Positions 51,543-59,978 of a DNA stretch of 64,000 nt are shown one piece after another; within the stretch, counting starts at the first letter, position 1; each line of letters starts with the position of its first letter. A model generated the notes under the pieces. It was not told where the DNA came from and searched no databases. It worked only from the letters and a program-made list of their open reading frames with translations. The translations under genes and the position numbers were made by a program. The stretch lies in NCBI GenBank assembly GCA_021298015.1, contig JAJTGY010000008.1, forward strand, positions 1-64,000, in the 5' to 3' direction. The stretch is from Flammeovirgaceae bacterium. Lineage in GTDB: Bacteria; Bacteroidota; Bacteroidia; Cytophagales; Cyclobacteriaceae.

Positions 51543-52394
51543 CTACGCGCTTGTTGCCGTTACCATTCGATCCTTTCCGGCAAGGTCTTTTTTGATCTGA
51601 ACATCGCTTAAGCCCATTTCAGTATATAGCGTGGCGACCTGGCCCGCGAGCTTTTCATGAACTTCGGTTACGAGCCGCCCTGCCGTAGTGAGATGTTCCC
51701 GTGCATGCGCAGCCAGGGCCCGGTAAAAAACCAGCGGATCGCGATCCGGTACAAAAAGGGCGAGTCCCGGCTCATATCGGGTTACGTTTTCCGCCATTTG
51801 CTCTTTCTCCGAGGCTGGAATGTAAGGTGGGTTACTGACCAGCAAGTCGATCGGCCCGGGAAGTTTCTCCGTAAGCACATTCAATTTCGCCCAATGCACA
51901 GGAGTTTGCAGCCGTTGCGCGTTGAAGCGGGCTACCTGCAAGGCCTCATCGCTGACATCAACACCGGTGACGTGCGCTTTGGGCAAGTGGTGCCGCAACG
52001 CTATCGCGATGCATCCGCTGCCGGTACAGGCATCCACGATTTTGGGGTGGTCAAGCGTGGCTACATGGCGCATCCCTTCGTCAACCAGCATTTCGGTCTC
52101 CGGCCGTGGTATTAGCACGGACGGGTTGACATAAAACGAAAGACCAAAAAAATACGCTTCACCCAATACATATTGAACCGGCTCATGCCGCGCCACCCGA
52201 TTGAGGGCACGTTCGAATGATTCGGTCACGCGCAGGTTGACAGGCGTGGAGGCCAGGATCTGCGTTCGGTTTTGACGGGTTGTTTTTTCAACGATAAGAA
52301 AAGCAATCGCTTCGGCTTCATCGGGCCCATAGATTGGCCTGAGTTGCCGCACGGCTGTATCGAACAGAACTTTGGAATTCGTGGCGTTCTCCAC
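51543..52394 (-). CDS. prmC: Peptide chain release factor N5-glutamine methyltransferase
   Basis: A 283-residue SAM-dependent methyltransferase that methylates the GGQ glutamine of release factors. SAM-binding motif I is DACTGSGC (121-128) and the substrate-binding motif NPPY is at 188-191. The N-terminal helical domain has EPVQYVLGEAYFFG and the conserved LIPRPETEMLV. A GTG at 52394 (ENATNSKVLF) is preferred to a TTG at 52421: a GAGGAAC ribosome-binding site and a near-consensus -7 box TATCTTTC lie just before it. It is divergent from ribD. Confidence 0.93.
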   Translation of the reverse strand: MENATNSKVLFDTAVRQLRPIYGPDEAEAIAFLIVEKTTRQNRTQILASTPVNLRVTESFERALNRVARHEPVQYVLGEAYFFGLSFYVNPSVLIPRPETEMLVDEGMRHVATLDHPKIVDACTGSGCIAIALRHHLPKAHVTGVDVSDEALQVARFNAQRLQTPVHWAKLNVLTEKLPGPIDLLVSNPPYIPASEKEQMAENVTRYEPGLALFVPDRDPLVFYRALAAHAREHLTTAGRLVTEVHEKLAGQVATLYTEMGLSDVQIKKDLAGKDRMVTATSA

Positions 52395-52420
52395 AATATT
52401 TGTTCCTCGAAAGATAACCA

Positions 52421-53452
52421 ATGACGGACGAACACTACATGCAACGCGCGTTGGAATTGGCGCTGGGGGGCGAGGGATCTGTTAGCCCTAACCCACTCGT
52501 AGGTTGCGTGTTGGTGCAGCAAGGCGCCATTATTGGTGAGGGTTGGCATCGGCAATATGGCCACGAACATGCCGAGGTAAACGCTATGGAGTCGGTTGCC
52601 GATAAGCAGCTGTTGGCAGGTGCAACAGCCTATGTGAATCTGGAACCCTGCTCGCATTTTGGAAAGACACCTCCTTGTGCAGATCGCTTGATAAAAGAAA
52701 AAGTCGCGCGGGTGGTTATTGCAAATGAAGACCCGAACCCGCTGGTGAATGGCGGAGGGATAAAAAAATTGCGCGAGGCCGGCATTGAGGTGGTTACCGG
52801 AGTGCTGGAAGGCCGTGGCCGGGAACTGAATCGAAGATTCTTCGTTTTCCACGAGAAGCAGAGGCCGTACATTATGCTGAAGTGGGCGCAGACCTTCGAT
52901 CGGCTACTGGCCCATCCAAATGGTGATTCAAAATGGATCAGCAACGAGTACGCCCGCCAATGGGTACATCGCTGGCGCGCCACCGAAGATGCTGTACTGG
53001 TGGGCACCAAAACGGCTGCCCACGATAATCCGCAACTTACGGTACGCGATTGGACCGGTCGCCACCCCGTGCGTATCGTGTTTGATCGGTTTCTGCGGTT
53101 GCCCGAAAACCTTCATGTCTTTGATCGAAAACAGTTAACGATTTGCTACAACGTGCTCCGGCACGAAGAACATCCGCAACTGGTGTTAGCTCGCGTAAGT
53201 GAGGAAAATTTTCTGGCGGACGTGCTTCACGACTTATACCAGCGCAGAATCCAGTCCGTGATTGTGGAGGGCGGAGCCATGACACTTAGTTTGTTTGTCG
53301 AGGCCGGATGTTGGGACGAAGCGGGAGTTTTCACTTCGCCCCGCACCTTTGGCAAAGGTACAGCCGCGCCCGCAGTGCCGGGTCGCAGAATCGCCACGCA
53401 CGACATTCAGGGTGACCGCCTGGACATCATCAAAAACGAATCACCATCTTAA
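52421..53452 (+). CDS. ribD: Bifunctional riboflavin deaminase/reductase RibD
   Basis: A 343-residue enzyme performing the second and third steps of riboflavin synthesis. The N-terminal deaminase has the zinc ligands His50 (HAEV, with Glu52 catalytic), Cys77 and Cys86 in PCSHFGKTPPC. The C-terminal reductase has KWISNEYARQWVHRWRATEDAVLVGTKTA and VIVEGGAMTLSLF. Both domains are complete. No riboswitch was seen in the short divergent region shared with prmC, and no other rib gene is adjacent. The end overlaps a convergent gene by 23 bp. Confidence 0.96.
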   Translation: MTDEHYMQRALELALGGEGSVSPNPLVGCVLVQQGAIIGEGWHRQYGHEHAEVNAMESVADKQLLAGATAYVNLEPCSHFGKTPPCADRLIKEKVARVVIANEDPNPLVNGGGIKKLREAGIEVVTGVLEGRGRELNRRFFVFHEKQRPYIMLKWAQTFDRLLAHPNGDSKWISNEYARQWVHRWRATEDAVLVGTKTAAHDNPQLTVRDWTGRHPVRIVFDRFLRLPENLHVFDRKQLTICYNVLRHEEHPQLVLARVSEENFLADVLHDLYQRRIQSVIVEGGAMTLSLFVEAGCWDEAGVFTSPRTFGKGTAAPAVPGRRIATHDIQGDRLDIIKNESPS

Positions 53453-53888
53453 GCCAAGTGCCCGCCAAATAGAATTCGGGCTTGCGCAAATGCAGGGCGT
53501 GTTTGCTGTTGTACAGGTTGAGTGATTCCTCGGACTGCCGGTACGATTTGCGCTGAAGGGGTATGCCAGCCACGATTAACGCGGCTCCACCGGCAGCAAT
53601 GGCCCAGTCGGGCTCACCGCCACCAATCAACGTCCCGATCTGAAAGCCAATCAGGAACCCACCGGTTGCACCCAAAATAGAGGCGAAGGTTTGGTTGGTT
53701 CTCGCTTTCTTGAATGTTTCTAAAGCCATGGGCTCCTTAGCCAGCACTTCGCGAAGTTGGCGAACGACCAGTTCGGTCGAGTCGAGATAAAAGCGAACAG
53801 AGCCAAAGCCACGCTCCATCCGGAGCTGCTGGGCGTTACCGCACGTGACCAGGCAGACAAACAAGGCAACGAGTACTGTTGGTTTCAT
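53430..53888 (-). CDS. Exported protein with a glycine-zipper-like segment
   Basis: A 152-residue protein of unknown function. A signal peptide (MKPTVLVALFVCLVTCGNAQ) leads to a mature part with a coiled region (LDSTELVVRQLREVLAKEPMALETFKKA), then a glycine-rich hydrophobic stretch ILGATGGFLIGFQIGTLIGGG...AIAAGGAALIVAGI that could cross the membrane twice as a glycine zipper, and a conserved-looking tail SLNLYNSKH. It is the last gene of the RDD / b5-like unit, overlapping the b5-like gene by 4 bp. Confidence 0.65.
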   Translation of the reverse strand: MKPTVLVALFVCLVTCGNAQQLRMERGFGSVRFYLDSTELVVRQLREVLAKEPMALETFKKARTNQTFASILGATGGFLIGFQIGTLIGGGEPDWAIAAGGAALIVAGIPLQRKSYRQSEESLNLYNSKHALHLRKPEFYLAGTWLKMVIRF

Positions 53889-54124
53889 AGGTCGGTCAGT
53901 TTTCCAATCATCTTAAATTTCCGAAACACCTCATCGGTGTGCGGGGCATCGGGCAACTCGTGGGTCAGGTCCTGTCCGGCCCAATGCTCATAGTGTTTTC
54001 CGGTTTTCCACAACCGCGATTCCGTTACATCGTACACGTCTCCTTTATAGGCTACCCAAACCTGGGGTTTATCCTGCCCATTGCGCAAAGCCAGTTGGGC
54101 ACGTGTCAGGTAAAGAAGATCCAT
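53885..54124 (-). CDS. Cytochrome b5-like heme-binding domain protein (COG4892 type)
   Basis: A 79-residue single-domain protein. The pattern VWVAYKGDVYDVTESRLW...GKHYEHWAGQDLTHELPDAPHTDEV...GKL follows the COG4892 predicted heme- or steroid-binding domain, with candidate axial histidines in GKHYEHWAGQ and DAPHTDEV. It lacks the HPGG of classical cytochrome b5. There is no signal peptide. It starts at ATG 54124, sharing bases with the stop of the RDD gene (ATGA), so the two are coupled and may work at the same membrane. Confidence 0.82.
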   Translation of the reverse strand: MDLLYLTRAQLALRNGQDKPQVWVAYKGDVYDVTESRLWKTGKHYEHWAGQDLTHELPDAPHTDEVFRKFKMIGKLTDL

Positions 54125-54831
54125 CACGTACGCGAGGTGAGGTGATGGTAATCTTTGAGCACGGTATACAGGAATTTTACGGGAGGCAGATCGGTTTCAA
54201 TGCCATGCAGTTGTTTCAATTTGTCCGTCAGGTGCAACACCGGCTGAATGCTGCCCATCTGCCGATTCATCTCCAGTGCATCTTTGATCAGTTTGATATC
54301 CGAAGCCTGCAGCTGAATGACCATGGGAAACGTTACGGTGTGATCCTCCTGCAGCGCTTGAATAATTTCCTGGCTGGTGCGCACGGCCGGGCGCTCCATT
54401 TTAACCACGGTGGTACCGGCCGCGAGGTCGCCCAGCCGCTGGCCATTTTTGGATAGCAAGATGCAACTGATGGCTACCGATCCGGAGATCAGAACATCGA
54501 TCGGCCACAGAATCCAACGCAGTAGATAGTTCCCGATGGTAGGGGAATCACCATCAAGCCGTACCACCTTCAGGTTTAACGCGCGTTTGCCGGGGCTCTG
54601 GCCGTTCATCGAGATCTCAAAAATCAAATGGTAGAAGAAAATGGGCAGATAAATGGCCACCATAAGCCACTCGCTCATAAACTGGGCTTCCACCAAGACC
54701 CAAAACAACAGGATCAGATAGGCCACCATCACGAGGCTGTCAATGATGAAGGCCAAGATCCGGTCAAACACACCCGCCACCGGGTATTCGATCAGTACAT
54801 GTTGGGCCGTTCGTACCTGAATGGTGGGCAT
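54124..54831 (-). CDS. RDD family membrane protein
   Basis: A 235-residue inner-membrane protein of the RDD family, named for a conserved Arg-Asp-Asp. The N-terminal PTIQVRTAQHVLIEYPVAGVFDRILAFIIDSLVMV shows the RDD-type first helix (R...D...D), followed by two or three more helices (LMVAIYLPIFFYHLIFEI; WILWPIDVLISGSVAISCILL) and the NGQSPGKRALNLKVV motif. The role is unclear; RDD proteins often lie beside SpoIIM/MoxR sets. It heads a three-gene minus-strand unit and is divergent from the dipeptidase that separates it from such a set. Confidence 0.87.
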   Translation of the reverse strand: MPTIQVRTAQHVLIEYPVAGVFDRILAFIIDSLVMVAYLILLFWVLVEAQFMSEWLMVAIYLPIFFYHLIFEISMNGQSPGKRALNLKVVRLDGDSPTIGNYLLRWILWPIDVLISGSVAISCILLSKNGQRLGDLAAGTTVVKMERPAVRTSQEIIQALQEDHTVTFPMVIQLQASDIKLIKDALEMNRQMGSIQPVLHLTDKLKQLHGIETDLPPVKFLYTVLKDYHHLTSRT

Positions 54832-54868
54832 AGTGAAAAATTCTACTCGGTGCTTTCGGTTTTCAAGT

Positions 54869-54876
54869 TATATTTC
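54869..54876 (+). promoter_or_regulatory. Probable -7 box for the dipeptidase gene
   Basis: TATATTTC matches TAnnTTTG at seven of eight positions and would give a leader of about 15 nt before ATG 54899. Confidence 0.35.
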
Positions 54877-54898
54877 CAACCGTAAAACCCCAAAACGC

Positions 54899-56155
54899 AT
54901 GTGTCGGATATCCAATAAACTAAGCCTGTCTCTTTTGCTGATGGCCCTGATGGCCTGGTCGTGTGGGGACAAACGGCCTGTTGATCGCATGACAGACGAG
55001 CAACTGCAGGCTTTTGCCGATGAGTTGGCTCACCGCTACCTGCTCACTGATGGGCATGTGGACCTGCCTTACCGGCTGAAGATGCGCAACTTTCAACTCG
55101 AGCGCGAGTATTTGGGGATTCCCATCAGCACAACAGAAGGCGATTTTGATTACGAACGGGCGAAGAAGGGTGGACTGGATGCGCCCTTTATGTCCATCTA
55201 TATTCCATCTTCCTATCAGTTGCAACCCGACAAAGGCAAAGCATTAGCCGATTCACTCATCAATATGGTGCGGGGTATCGCGGAGGCCCACCCCGATAAA
55301 TTTGCTTTGGCCAATTCCGTTGCCGAACTGCAGACCAACTTTCAGCAAGGAAAAATTTCACTGCCGATGGGCATGGAAAACGGAGCCCCCGTGGGCGATG
55401 ATGTAGCCAATGTAAAGTACTTCTTTGATCGGGGCATCCGATACATCACCCTCACCCACGGCAAAGACAATCAGATTTGCGATTCCAGTTACGATACCAC
55501 TCACACGTGGAATGGGCTCAGTCCGTTTGGCGAGGAAGTGGTGAAAGAAATGAACCGCGTGGGCATTATGGTTGATATCTCGCATGTTGACGATAGCACC
55601 TTTTATGACGTGTTGAAAATTACGCGTGCACCGCTGATTGCCTCTCACTCTTCGTGCCGTGCCTTTACCCCCGGCTTTTGGCGCAACATGAGCGATGATA
55701 TGATCGTGGCGCTGGGAAAAAACGGTGGTGTCATTCAGATCAATTTCGGCTCAACCTTTCTGGATTCGGCTGTGCGGGCCGGCAACGAAGAGAGCCGCCA
55801 GATGCTGCAGGCCATACTGGCAGAAAAGAATTTGTCCTTCCGCGATTCATTGGCCCGCCCCATCGTGGATGAATTCCGAAAGAACAACCCCAACCTGTAT
55901 GCGGACGTCAAGACCGTGGCCGATCACATCGACCATGTGGTGAAGTTGGCGGGTATTGACCATGTTGGCCTGGGTTCCGACTTTGACGGGGTGGGCGACT
56001 CGTTGCCCACAGGCTTGAAAGATGTGAGTCAATATCCTAACCTGATTTATGAATTACTCAAGCGGGGTTATACCGAGAGCGACATCGAGAAGATCTGCGG
56101 GGCTAACGTGGTGCGGGTATGGAGCAAGGTTGAACAAGTCGCGGCTGGCAACTGA
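54899..56155 (+). CDS. Membrane dipeptidase (M19) lipoprotein
   Basis: A 418-residue zinc dipeptidase of the renal dipeptidase family, likely held on the periplasmic face by a lipid (signal SLLLMALMAWSC). Metal and active-site segments are visible: DGHVDLPYRL (His and Asp), GAPVGDDVANVKYFFDRGIRYITLTHG, MVDISHVDDSTFYDVL, SHSSCRAF and GLGSDFDGVGD. It would hydrolyse dipeptides, possibly with D-residues from cell-wall turnover. ATG 54899 is favoured as the start because the codon at 54821 lies inside the opposing gene. It interrupts the RDD-SpoIIM neighbourhood. Confidence 0.9.
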   Translation: MCRISNKLSLSLLLMALMAWSCGDKRPVDRMTDEQLQAFADELAHRYLLTDGHVDLPYRLKMRNFQLEREYLGIPISTTEGDFDYERAKKGGLDAPFMSIYIPSSYQLQPDKGKALADSLINMVRGIAEAHPDKFALANSVAELQTNFQQGKISLPMGMENGAPVGDDVANVKYFFDRGIRYITLTHGKDNQICDSSYDTTHTWNGLSPFGEEVVKEMNRVGIMVDISHVDDSTFYDVLKITRAPLIASHSSCRAFTPGFWRNMSDDMIVALGKNGGVIQINFGSTFLDSAVRAGNEESRQMLQAILAEKNLSFRDSLARPIVDEFRKNNPNLYADVKTVADHIDHVVKLAGIDHVGLGSDFDGVGDSLPTGLKDVSQYPNLIYELLKRGYTESDIEKICGANVVRVWSKVEQVAAGN

Positions 56156-56191
56156 TTAACCGGTTGATTCCATGCGAAACCACCGCCCGAT

Positions 56192-56223
56192 GGCCGATTG
56201 GTAATTTTTTTGCCAAATCGGCC
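56192..56223 (+). other. Stem-loop before the SpoIIM gene
   Basis: GGCCGATT (56192-56199) pairs with AATCGGCC (56216-56223), extended by two G-C pairs with one bulged A, around a loop holding seven T. It lies 37 nt past the dipeptidase stop. No T tract follows the right arm, so a classical terminator is doubtful; it may be a leader structure or a regulator site. Confidence 0.4.
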
Positions 56224-56253
56224 GTCATCCTCTAATTTCCGACTTTTGGAGGT

Positions 56254-57213
56254 ATGCGCGAGGCGGCATTTGTGAAGCAGAACATGGCCCGGTGGCAGGA
56301 GTACGAAAAACTGCTCAATTCCGGTGTTCCGGTGTTGCCCGATAAACGGGCAGAAATATTCATTCAACTCACAGACGATCTTTCGTTCGCCCGCACACAG
56401 TATGCGGATAGTGAAACCGCACACTATCTCAATCACCTCAGTGCGAAGATTCATGCTAACATCTACCGCAACAAAAAGGAGGATCGCAGCCGATTTATCA
56501 CCTTCTGGACCCGCGAGCTGCCCGAGTTGCTCAATACGCTTCGCAGGCCCATGTTGTATGCCTTTTTAATTTTTGGGCTGGCTGCGGCCATTGGAAGTAT
56601 TTCGGTACTCAACGATGACACCTTTATTCGGCTGATCGTGGGTGATGGTTATGTGAACATGACGCTGGAGAACATAGAGAAAGGCCAGCCGTTGGGTGTC
56701 TATGCGGACTCGGGAGAGTTGGACATGTTTTTTGCGATCACGTTCAATAACATTCGCGTTTCGTTCACGGCTTTTGCTGCTGGTATTTTGTTGTCGGTGG
56801 GCACTGGCTTTGTGCTTTTTCAAAACGGAATAATGGTCGGAGCCTTTTTTACTTTTTTTTACCAGAAAAATCTCTTGGTTGACTCCATTTTTGTTGTTAT
56901 GCTCCACGGCACAATCGAGCTATCGGCCATCGTACTGGCTGGTGCGGCCGGGCTTCATATGGGCAACGCTATTCTCTTCCCTAAAACATACAGCCGGTAT
57001 GATTCCTTTCGCCAGGGTGCGAAAGACGGACTCAAACTCGTGATGGGCCTCATACCCTTTTTTATCATAGCCGGATTTATTGAATCATTTGTGACCCGCT
57101 ACGCCAGCATGGCGTTTTTCATCAAGGCCGTGATTGTGGTCGGATCCATGTGGCTCATCATTTTCTATTTCTTTGTTTACCCCTTACGCTTTCGACATGG
57201 AACAAAAAATTGA
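56254..57213 (+). CDS. Stage II sporulation protein M-like membrane protein
   Basis: A 319-residue membrane protein of the SpoIIM/DUF95 family. About 100 N-terminal residues are soluble (AAFVKQNMARWQEYEKLLNSG), then five to six helices follow, with the family elements LDMFFAITFNNIRVSFTAFAAGILLSVGTGFVLFQNGIMVGAFFTFF and LHGTIELSAIVLAGAAGLHMG. The organism should not sporulate; in Bacteroidota this gene belongs to the MoxR/DUF58 set. It overlaps the next gene by 17 bp. A GACTTTTG lying just before the GGAGG ribosome-binding site is a weak promoter candidate. Confidence 0.9.
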   Translation: MREAAFVKQNMARWQEYEKLLNSGVPVLPDKRAEIFIQLTDDLSFARTQYADSETAHYLNHLSAKIHANIYRNKKEDRSRFITFWTRELPELLNTLRRPMLYAFLIFGLAAAIGSISVLNDDTFIRLIVGDGYVNMTLENIEKGQPLGVYADSGELDMFFAITFNNIRVSFTAFAAGILLSVGTGFVLFQNGIMVGAFFTFFYQKNLLVDSIFVVMLHGTIELSAIVLAGAAGLHMGNAILFPKTYSRYDSFRQGAKDGLKLVMGLIPFFIIAGFIESFVTRYASMAFFIKAVIVVGSMWLIIFYFFVYPLRFRHGTKN

Positions 57214-58108
57214 AATGCGCAAAATGCGCGACTTCAGCGCCAAGATTAACGCTACGTTCGAATTTCTGCGGCAGAATTTTAAGCCGTTGATCAAGGCTAT
57301 CGCCTATATCGCGGGGCCAGCCATTCTAGTTCAGGGAGTGGTATATGGATACTACAACCGTTCTGTTGTCAATCTTACCTCCGCAGGGCGGCAGGCCACC
57401 GATGGTTTCGCTTCTTTCTTAGGTGAGTTTTCACTTTGGCTGGGGCTCACCATTTTGCTTGGAGGTATTGCTTATGTGATACTGGTGGCTGTGGTAGGTG
57501 AATACGTGCGTATCTATAATTCCAAACCTTTTCGGTCCACAATTGAAGTGACCGAGGTATGGGATGGAGTGAAGGGATACCTGTTCTCCCTAACCGGAGC
57601 CCTGATTGTGAGTGCTATCGTGATCATCGTGGGCATTGTGCTTCTGATTTTACCGGGAGTGTACGTTATGATTGTGCTTTCCCTGATGGCGCCTATCATC
57701 ATCATTGAACGCAAATCACTGGGTGATTCATTCACCCGGTCATTCTCGCTAATTACTGACAAGTGGTGGAGTACGTTTGGATTACTGTTGGTCACGGGCT
57801 TGATCAGCGGATTTATGGGTTATATGTTCGCAATCCCTCAGGTAATTTTTACATTTTTAATCACCTTCAATTCGGTTTCTGAAAACCCGACCGCTCTACC
57901 CTTGTGGTATGAGGTAGGGTTAATTCTCTCCAGTATGTTTTATATGATAGGGGCAACCTTTTTACGTGCTATCCCTATTCTGGCTATCATGTTTCAGTAT
58001 TTCAATTTGGTTGAACGAAAAGAGGCCGCTGGTTTGATGGCGAAGCTGGATACGTTTGGCCAAACCCCACAACCCAACAGCGCGGCAGACGCTCATGAGA
58101 GCTATTAG
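57197..58108 (+). CDS. Membrane protein of the SpoIIM/MoxR gene set, function unknown
   Basis: A 303-residue membrane protein with about five transmembrane helices (AIAYIAGPAILVQGVVYGYY; LWLGLTILLGGIAYVILVAVVGEYV; ALIVSAIVIIVGIVLLILPGVYVMIVLSL; FGLLLVTGLISGFMGYMFAI; VGLILSSMFYMIGATFLRAIPILAIMF). The PGVYVMIVLSLMAPIIIIERKSLGDSFTRSFSLI segment is like the glycerophosphoryl-diester-phosphodiesterase membrane-domain (DUF975-like) proteins. It starts at ATG 57197 within the SpoIIM end and overlaps the DUF4129 gene start by 14 bp, so translation is coupled. Confidence 0.8.
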   Translation: MEQKIEMRKMRDFSAKINATFEFLRQNFKPLIKAIAYIAGPAILVQGVVYGYYNRSVVNLTSAGRQATDGFASFLGEFSLWLGLTILLGGIAYVILVAVVGEYVRIYNSKPFRSTIEVTEVWDGVKGYLFSLTGALIVSAIVIIVGIVLLILPGVYVMIVLSLMAPIIIIERKSLGDSFTRSFSLITDKWWSTFGLLLVTGLISGFMGYMFAIPQVIFTFLITFNSVSENPTALPLWYEVGLILSSMFYMIGATFLRAIPILAIMFQYFNLVERKEAAGLMAKLDTFGQTPQPNSAADAHESY

Positions 58109-58787
58109 TCTTTGTCTTCTTCTGTTGCTCTCGTGCCCGGCTGTAATTGCGCAAGCACCGTTAGCGGATACCACTACCGTTGTGTGGCGCCAAATGGACG
58201 CGGCTGAGCGGCAGGCCTATTTCGATGATTCGGACTATCAGTATGGCCGCCCGCAAGAGGGACTGACTGCGTGGCAGCGATTTTGGATGTGGTTTTTCAA
58301 CCTGCTTACCGAACTGTATCGGTTTGCCACTGAAACACTGTTGGGGCAAATACTCACCTATACGTTATGCTTCATCTTTGTTGTCTGGGTAATCATGCGC
58401 CTGCTGAACGTGGAAGTAAAAAATCTTTTCTATCCGCAGACCAAGGCTGGCGGCCAGGTGGAGCAGGCCGTGGCGGGAGATATTCAGGAAATTGATTTTG
58501 AGCGGGCGATCGGCAAGGCCGTGCACGAGGGTGATTTTCGCGAGGCTATCCGCCTTACGTTTTTGTTCGCCTTGCGCAAACTGGCCGACCAGGGCCGCAT
58601 TAAGCTCGTAGCGGGCAAAACGAATGATGAATACCTGATGGAGTTGGGGCAACACCCGGCCCGGCTGGCCACTCAAACCCTTCGTTATTATTTTGACTAC
58701 ACGTGGTACGGTGACTTCAAGGCTAATGAGGAGGTCTACCGGCACGTGAGCCAAACTTTTCGTGATTTCAACAGCCGGCTATCATGA
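58095..58787 (+). CDS. DUF4129 domain membrane protein
   Basis: A 230-residue protein with a signal peptide (MRAISLCLLLLLSCPAVIAQ), a periplasmic stretch, one transmembrane helix (about 93-115, ILTYTLCFIFVVWVIMRLL) and a C-terminal DUF4129 domain (DFERAIGKAVHEGDFREAIRLTFLFALRKLADQGRIKL, then FDYTWYGDFKANEEVYRHVSQTF). DUF4129 proteins accompany transglutaminase or MoxR/DUF58 genes; the role is unknown. ATG 58095 is chosen because upstream in-frame codons lie within the preceding gene. Confidence 0.87.
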   Translation: MRAISLCLLLLLSCPAVIAQAPLADTTTVVWRQMDAAERQAYFDDSDYQYGRPQEGLTAWQRFWMWFFNLLTELYRFATETLLGQILTYTLCFIFVVWVIMRLLNVEVKNLFYPQTKAGGQVEQAVAGDIQEIDFERAIGKAVHEGDFREAIRLTFLFALRKLADQGRIKLVAGKTNDEYLMELGQHPARLATQTLRYYFDYTWYGDFKANEEVYRHVSQTFRDFNSRLS

Positions 58788-59968
58788 AGCGCGAAACACG
58801 TTATATCGCCATTCTGCTTTTTGTGGTGGCCCTTTTTGTTGTCGTGCAACTGGTGGCGCACAAGCCGGTGAACTGGATTCCCACCTACGATCCAAACGAT
58901 AAGAATCCGTTTGGCGCCTATGTTGTGAAGGATTTGATGGGCCGCTTGTTTCCTGCCCAGGCGATTGATGTCAATAACCTTACGATCTACGAGTTGCAAC
59001 ACTCGATCGACACAGGTGCCAATTTTTTCAGCCTCAGCACCAAATTTGAACCTGACCGCGAGTCGGTTAAGGTATTGTTGAATAAGGTCGATAGCGGGGC
59101 CCATGCCTTCCTCTCGGCTTACTACTTTTATGATGTGTTTGCCGATACGCTGAACTTGCACGTGCGCGATATTTTGTCGGAAGAGTTGGACCAGGCCGTC
59201 AACCTCAACGACACCGTTAGCCTCAAGTTTCTAAATCGTCAGTGGGAAAAAACGAATTATTACTACAAGCTGGAGAATGTGACAAACTATTTCACCCACC
59301 TTGACTCCATTCGTTACCCGGTGGCGGTTATTGCCACTAACGATTGGAATTATCCGGTAACCATCAAGATCAGTATTGGACAGGGCTATCTGATTCTCAA
59401 CAGCACACCGCTGGCGTTCACCAACAACTATGTTCTGACATCGAGGAATCATGAATTTCTTGAGAAGACGTTTTCGTATCTGCCCGTGGCACCAGTTGTC
59501 TGGACCAACTACTATCAAACCGGGCGTCAGGAACCCCAAACACCCCTGCGTTACATTCTCAGCCAGGAACCGCTGCGGTGGGCCTATTACCTGTTAATCG
59601 GGGGCGTGTTATTCTATGTGCTGATCGAGGCGAAGCGAAGGCAGCGGTACATCCCCATCATCCGGCCGTTGCGAAACTCTACTCTCGAGTTTGTGCGCAC
59701 CATTGGAAACATGTACTGGCAAGCGCGCGATTACAAAGCGGTGGCGGATAAAAAGATTCTGTACTTTATGGAACGGGTACGCACGCATTTTTTTCTGGCC
59801 AGCGAGGCGCCCGATACATTTGCACAAGCCTTGGCCAGCAAGTCGGGTAACAGCCTGGAGGAAACCGAACACCTGATGGCGTTAATTCATGTCATTCAAT
59901 CTGCCCCGGTGGTAACGCCCCAGATGCTGACGGACCTTAACCATCGAATGGAGAAGTTTAAATTCTAA
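58784..59968 (+). CDS. DUF4350 domain protein
   Basis: A 394-residue membrane-anchored protein. An N-terminal helix (YIAILLFVVALFVVVQLVA) is followed by the DUF4350 periplasmic domain (NPFGAYVVKDLMGRLFP, then a Rossmann-like core with AHAFLSAYYFYD and GQGYLILNSTPLAFTNNYV), a second transmembrane helix (about 266-286, AYYLLIGGVLFYVLIEA) and a cytoplasmic tail. The function is unknown; it is always found with MoxR and DUF4129 partners. Overlaps the DUF4129 stop by 4 bp. Confidence 0.86.
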   Translation: MKRETRYIAILLFVVALFVVVQLVAHKPVNWIPTYDPNDKNPFGAYVVKDLMGRLFPAQAIDVNNLTIYELQHSIDTGANFFSLSTKFEPDRESVKVLLNKVDSGAHAFLSAYYFYDVFADTLNLHVRDILSEELDQAVNLNDTVSLKFLNRQWEKTNYYYKLENVTNYFTHLDSIRYPVAVIATNDWNYPVTIKISIGQGYLILNSTPLAFTNNYVLTSRNHEFLEKTFSYLPVAPVVWTNYYQTGRQEPQTPLRYILSQEPLRWAYYLLIGGVLFYVLIEAKRRQRYIPIIRPLRNSTLEFVRTIGNMYWQARDYKAVADKKILYFMERVRTHFFLASEAPDTFAQALASKSGNSLEETEHLMALIHVIQSAPVVTPQMLTDLNHRMEKFKF

Positions 59969-59978
59969 TCTTGTAAAC

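Noticed and set aside
56254-57213. SpoIIM as a sign of sporulation
   Set aside because: The gene lies in a MoxR/DUF58 set, no other sporulation gene is present, and the window looks like Bacteroidota, which do not form endospores.
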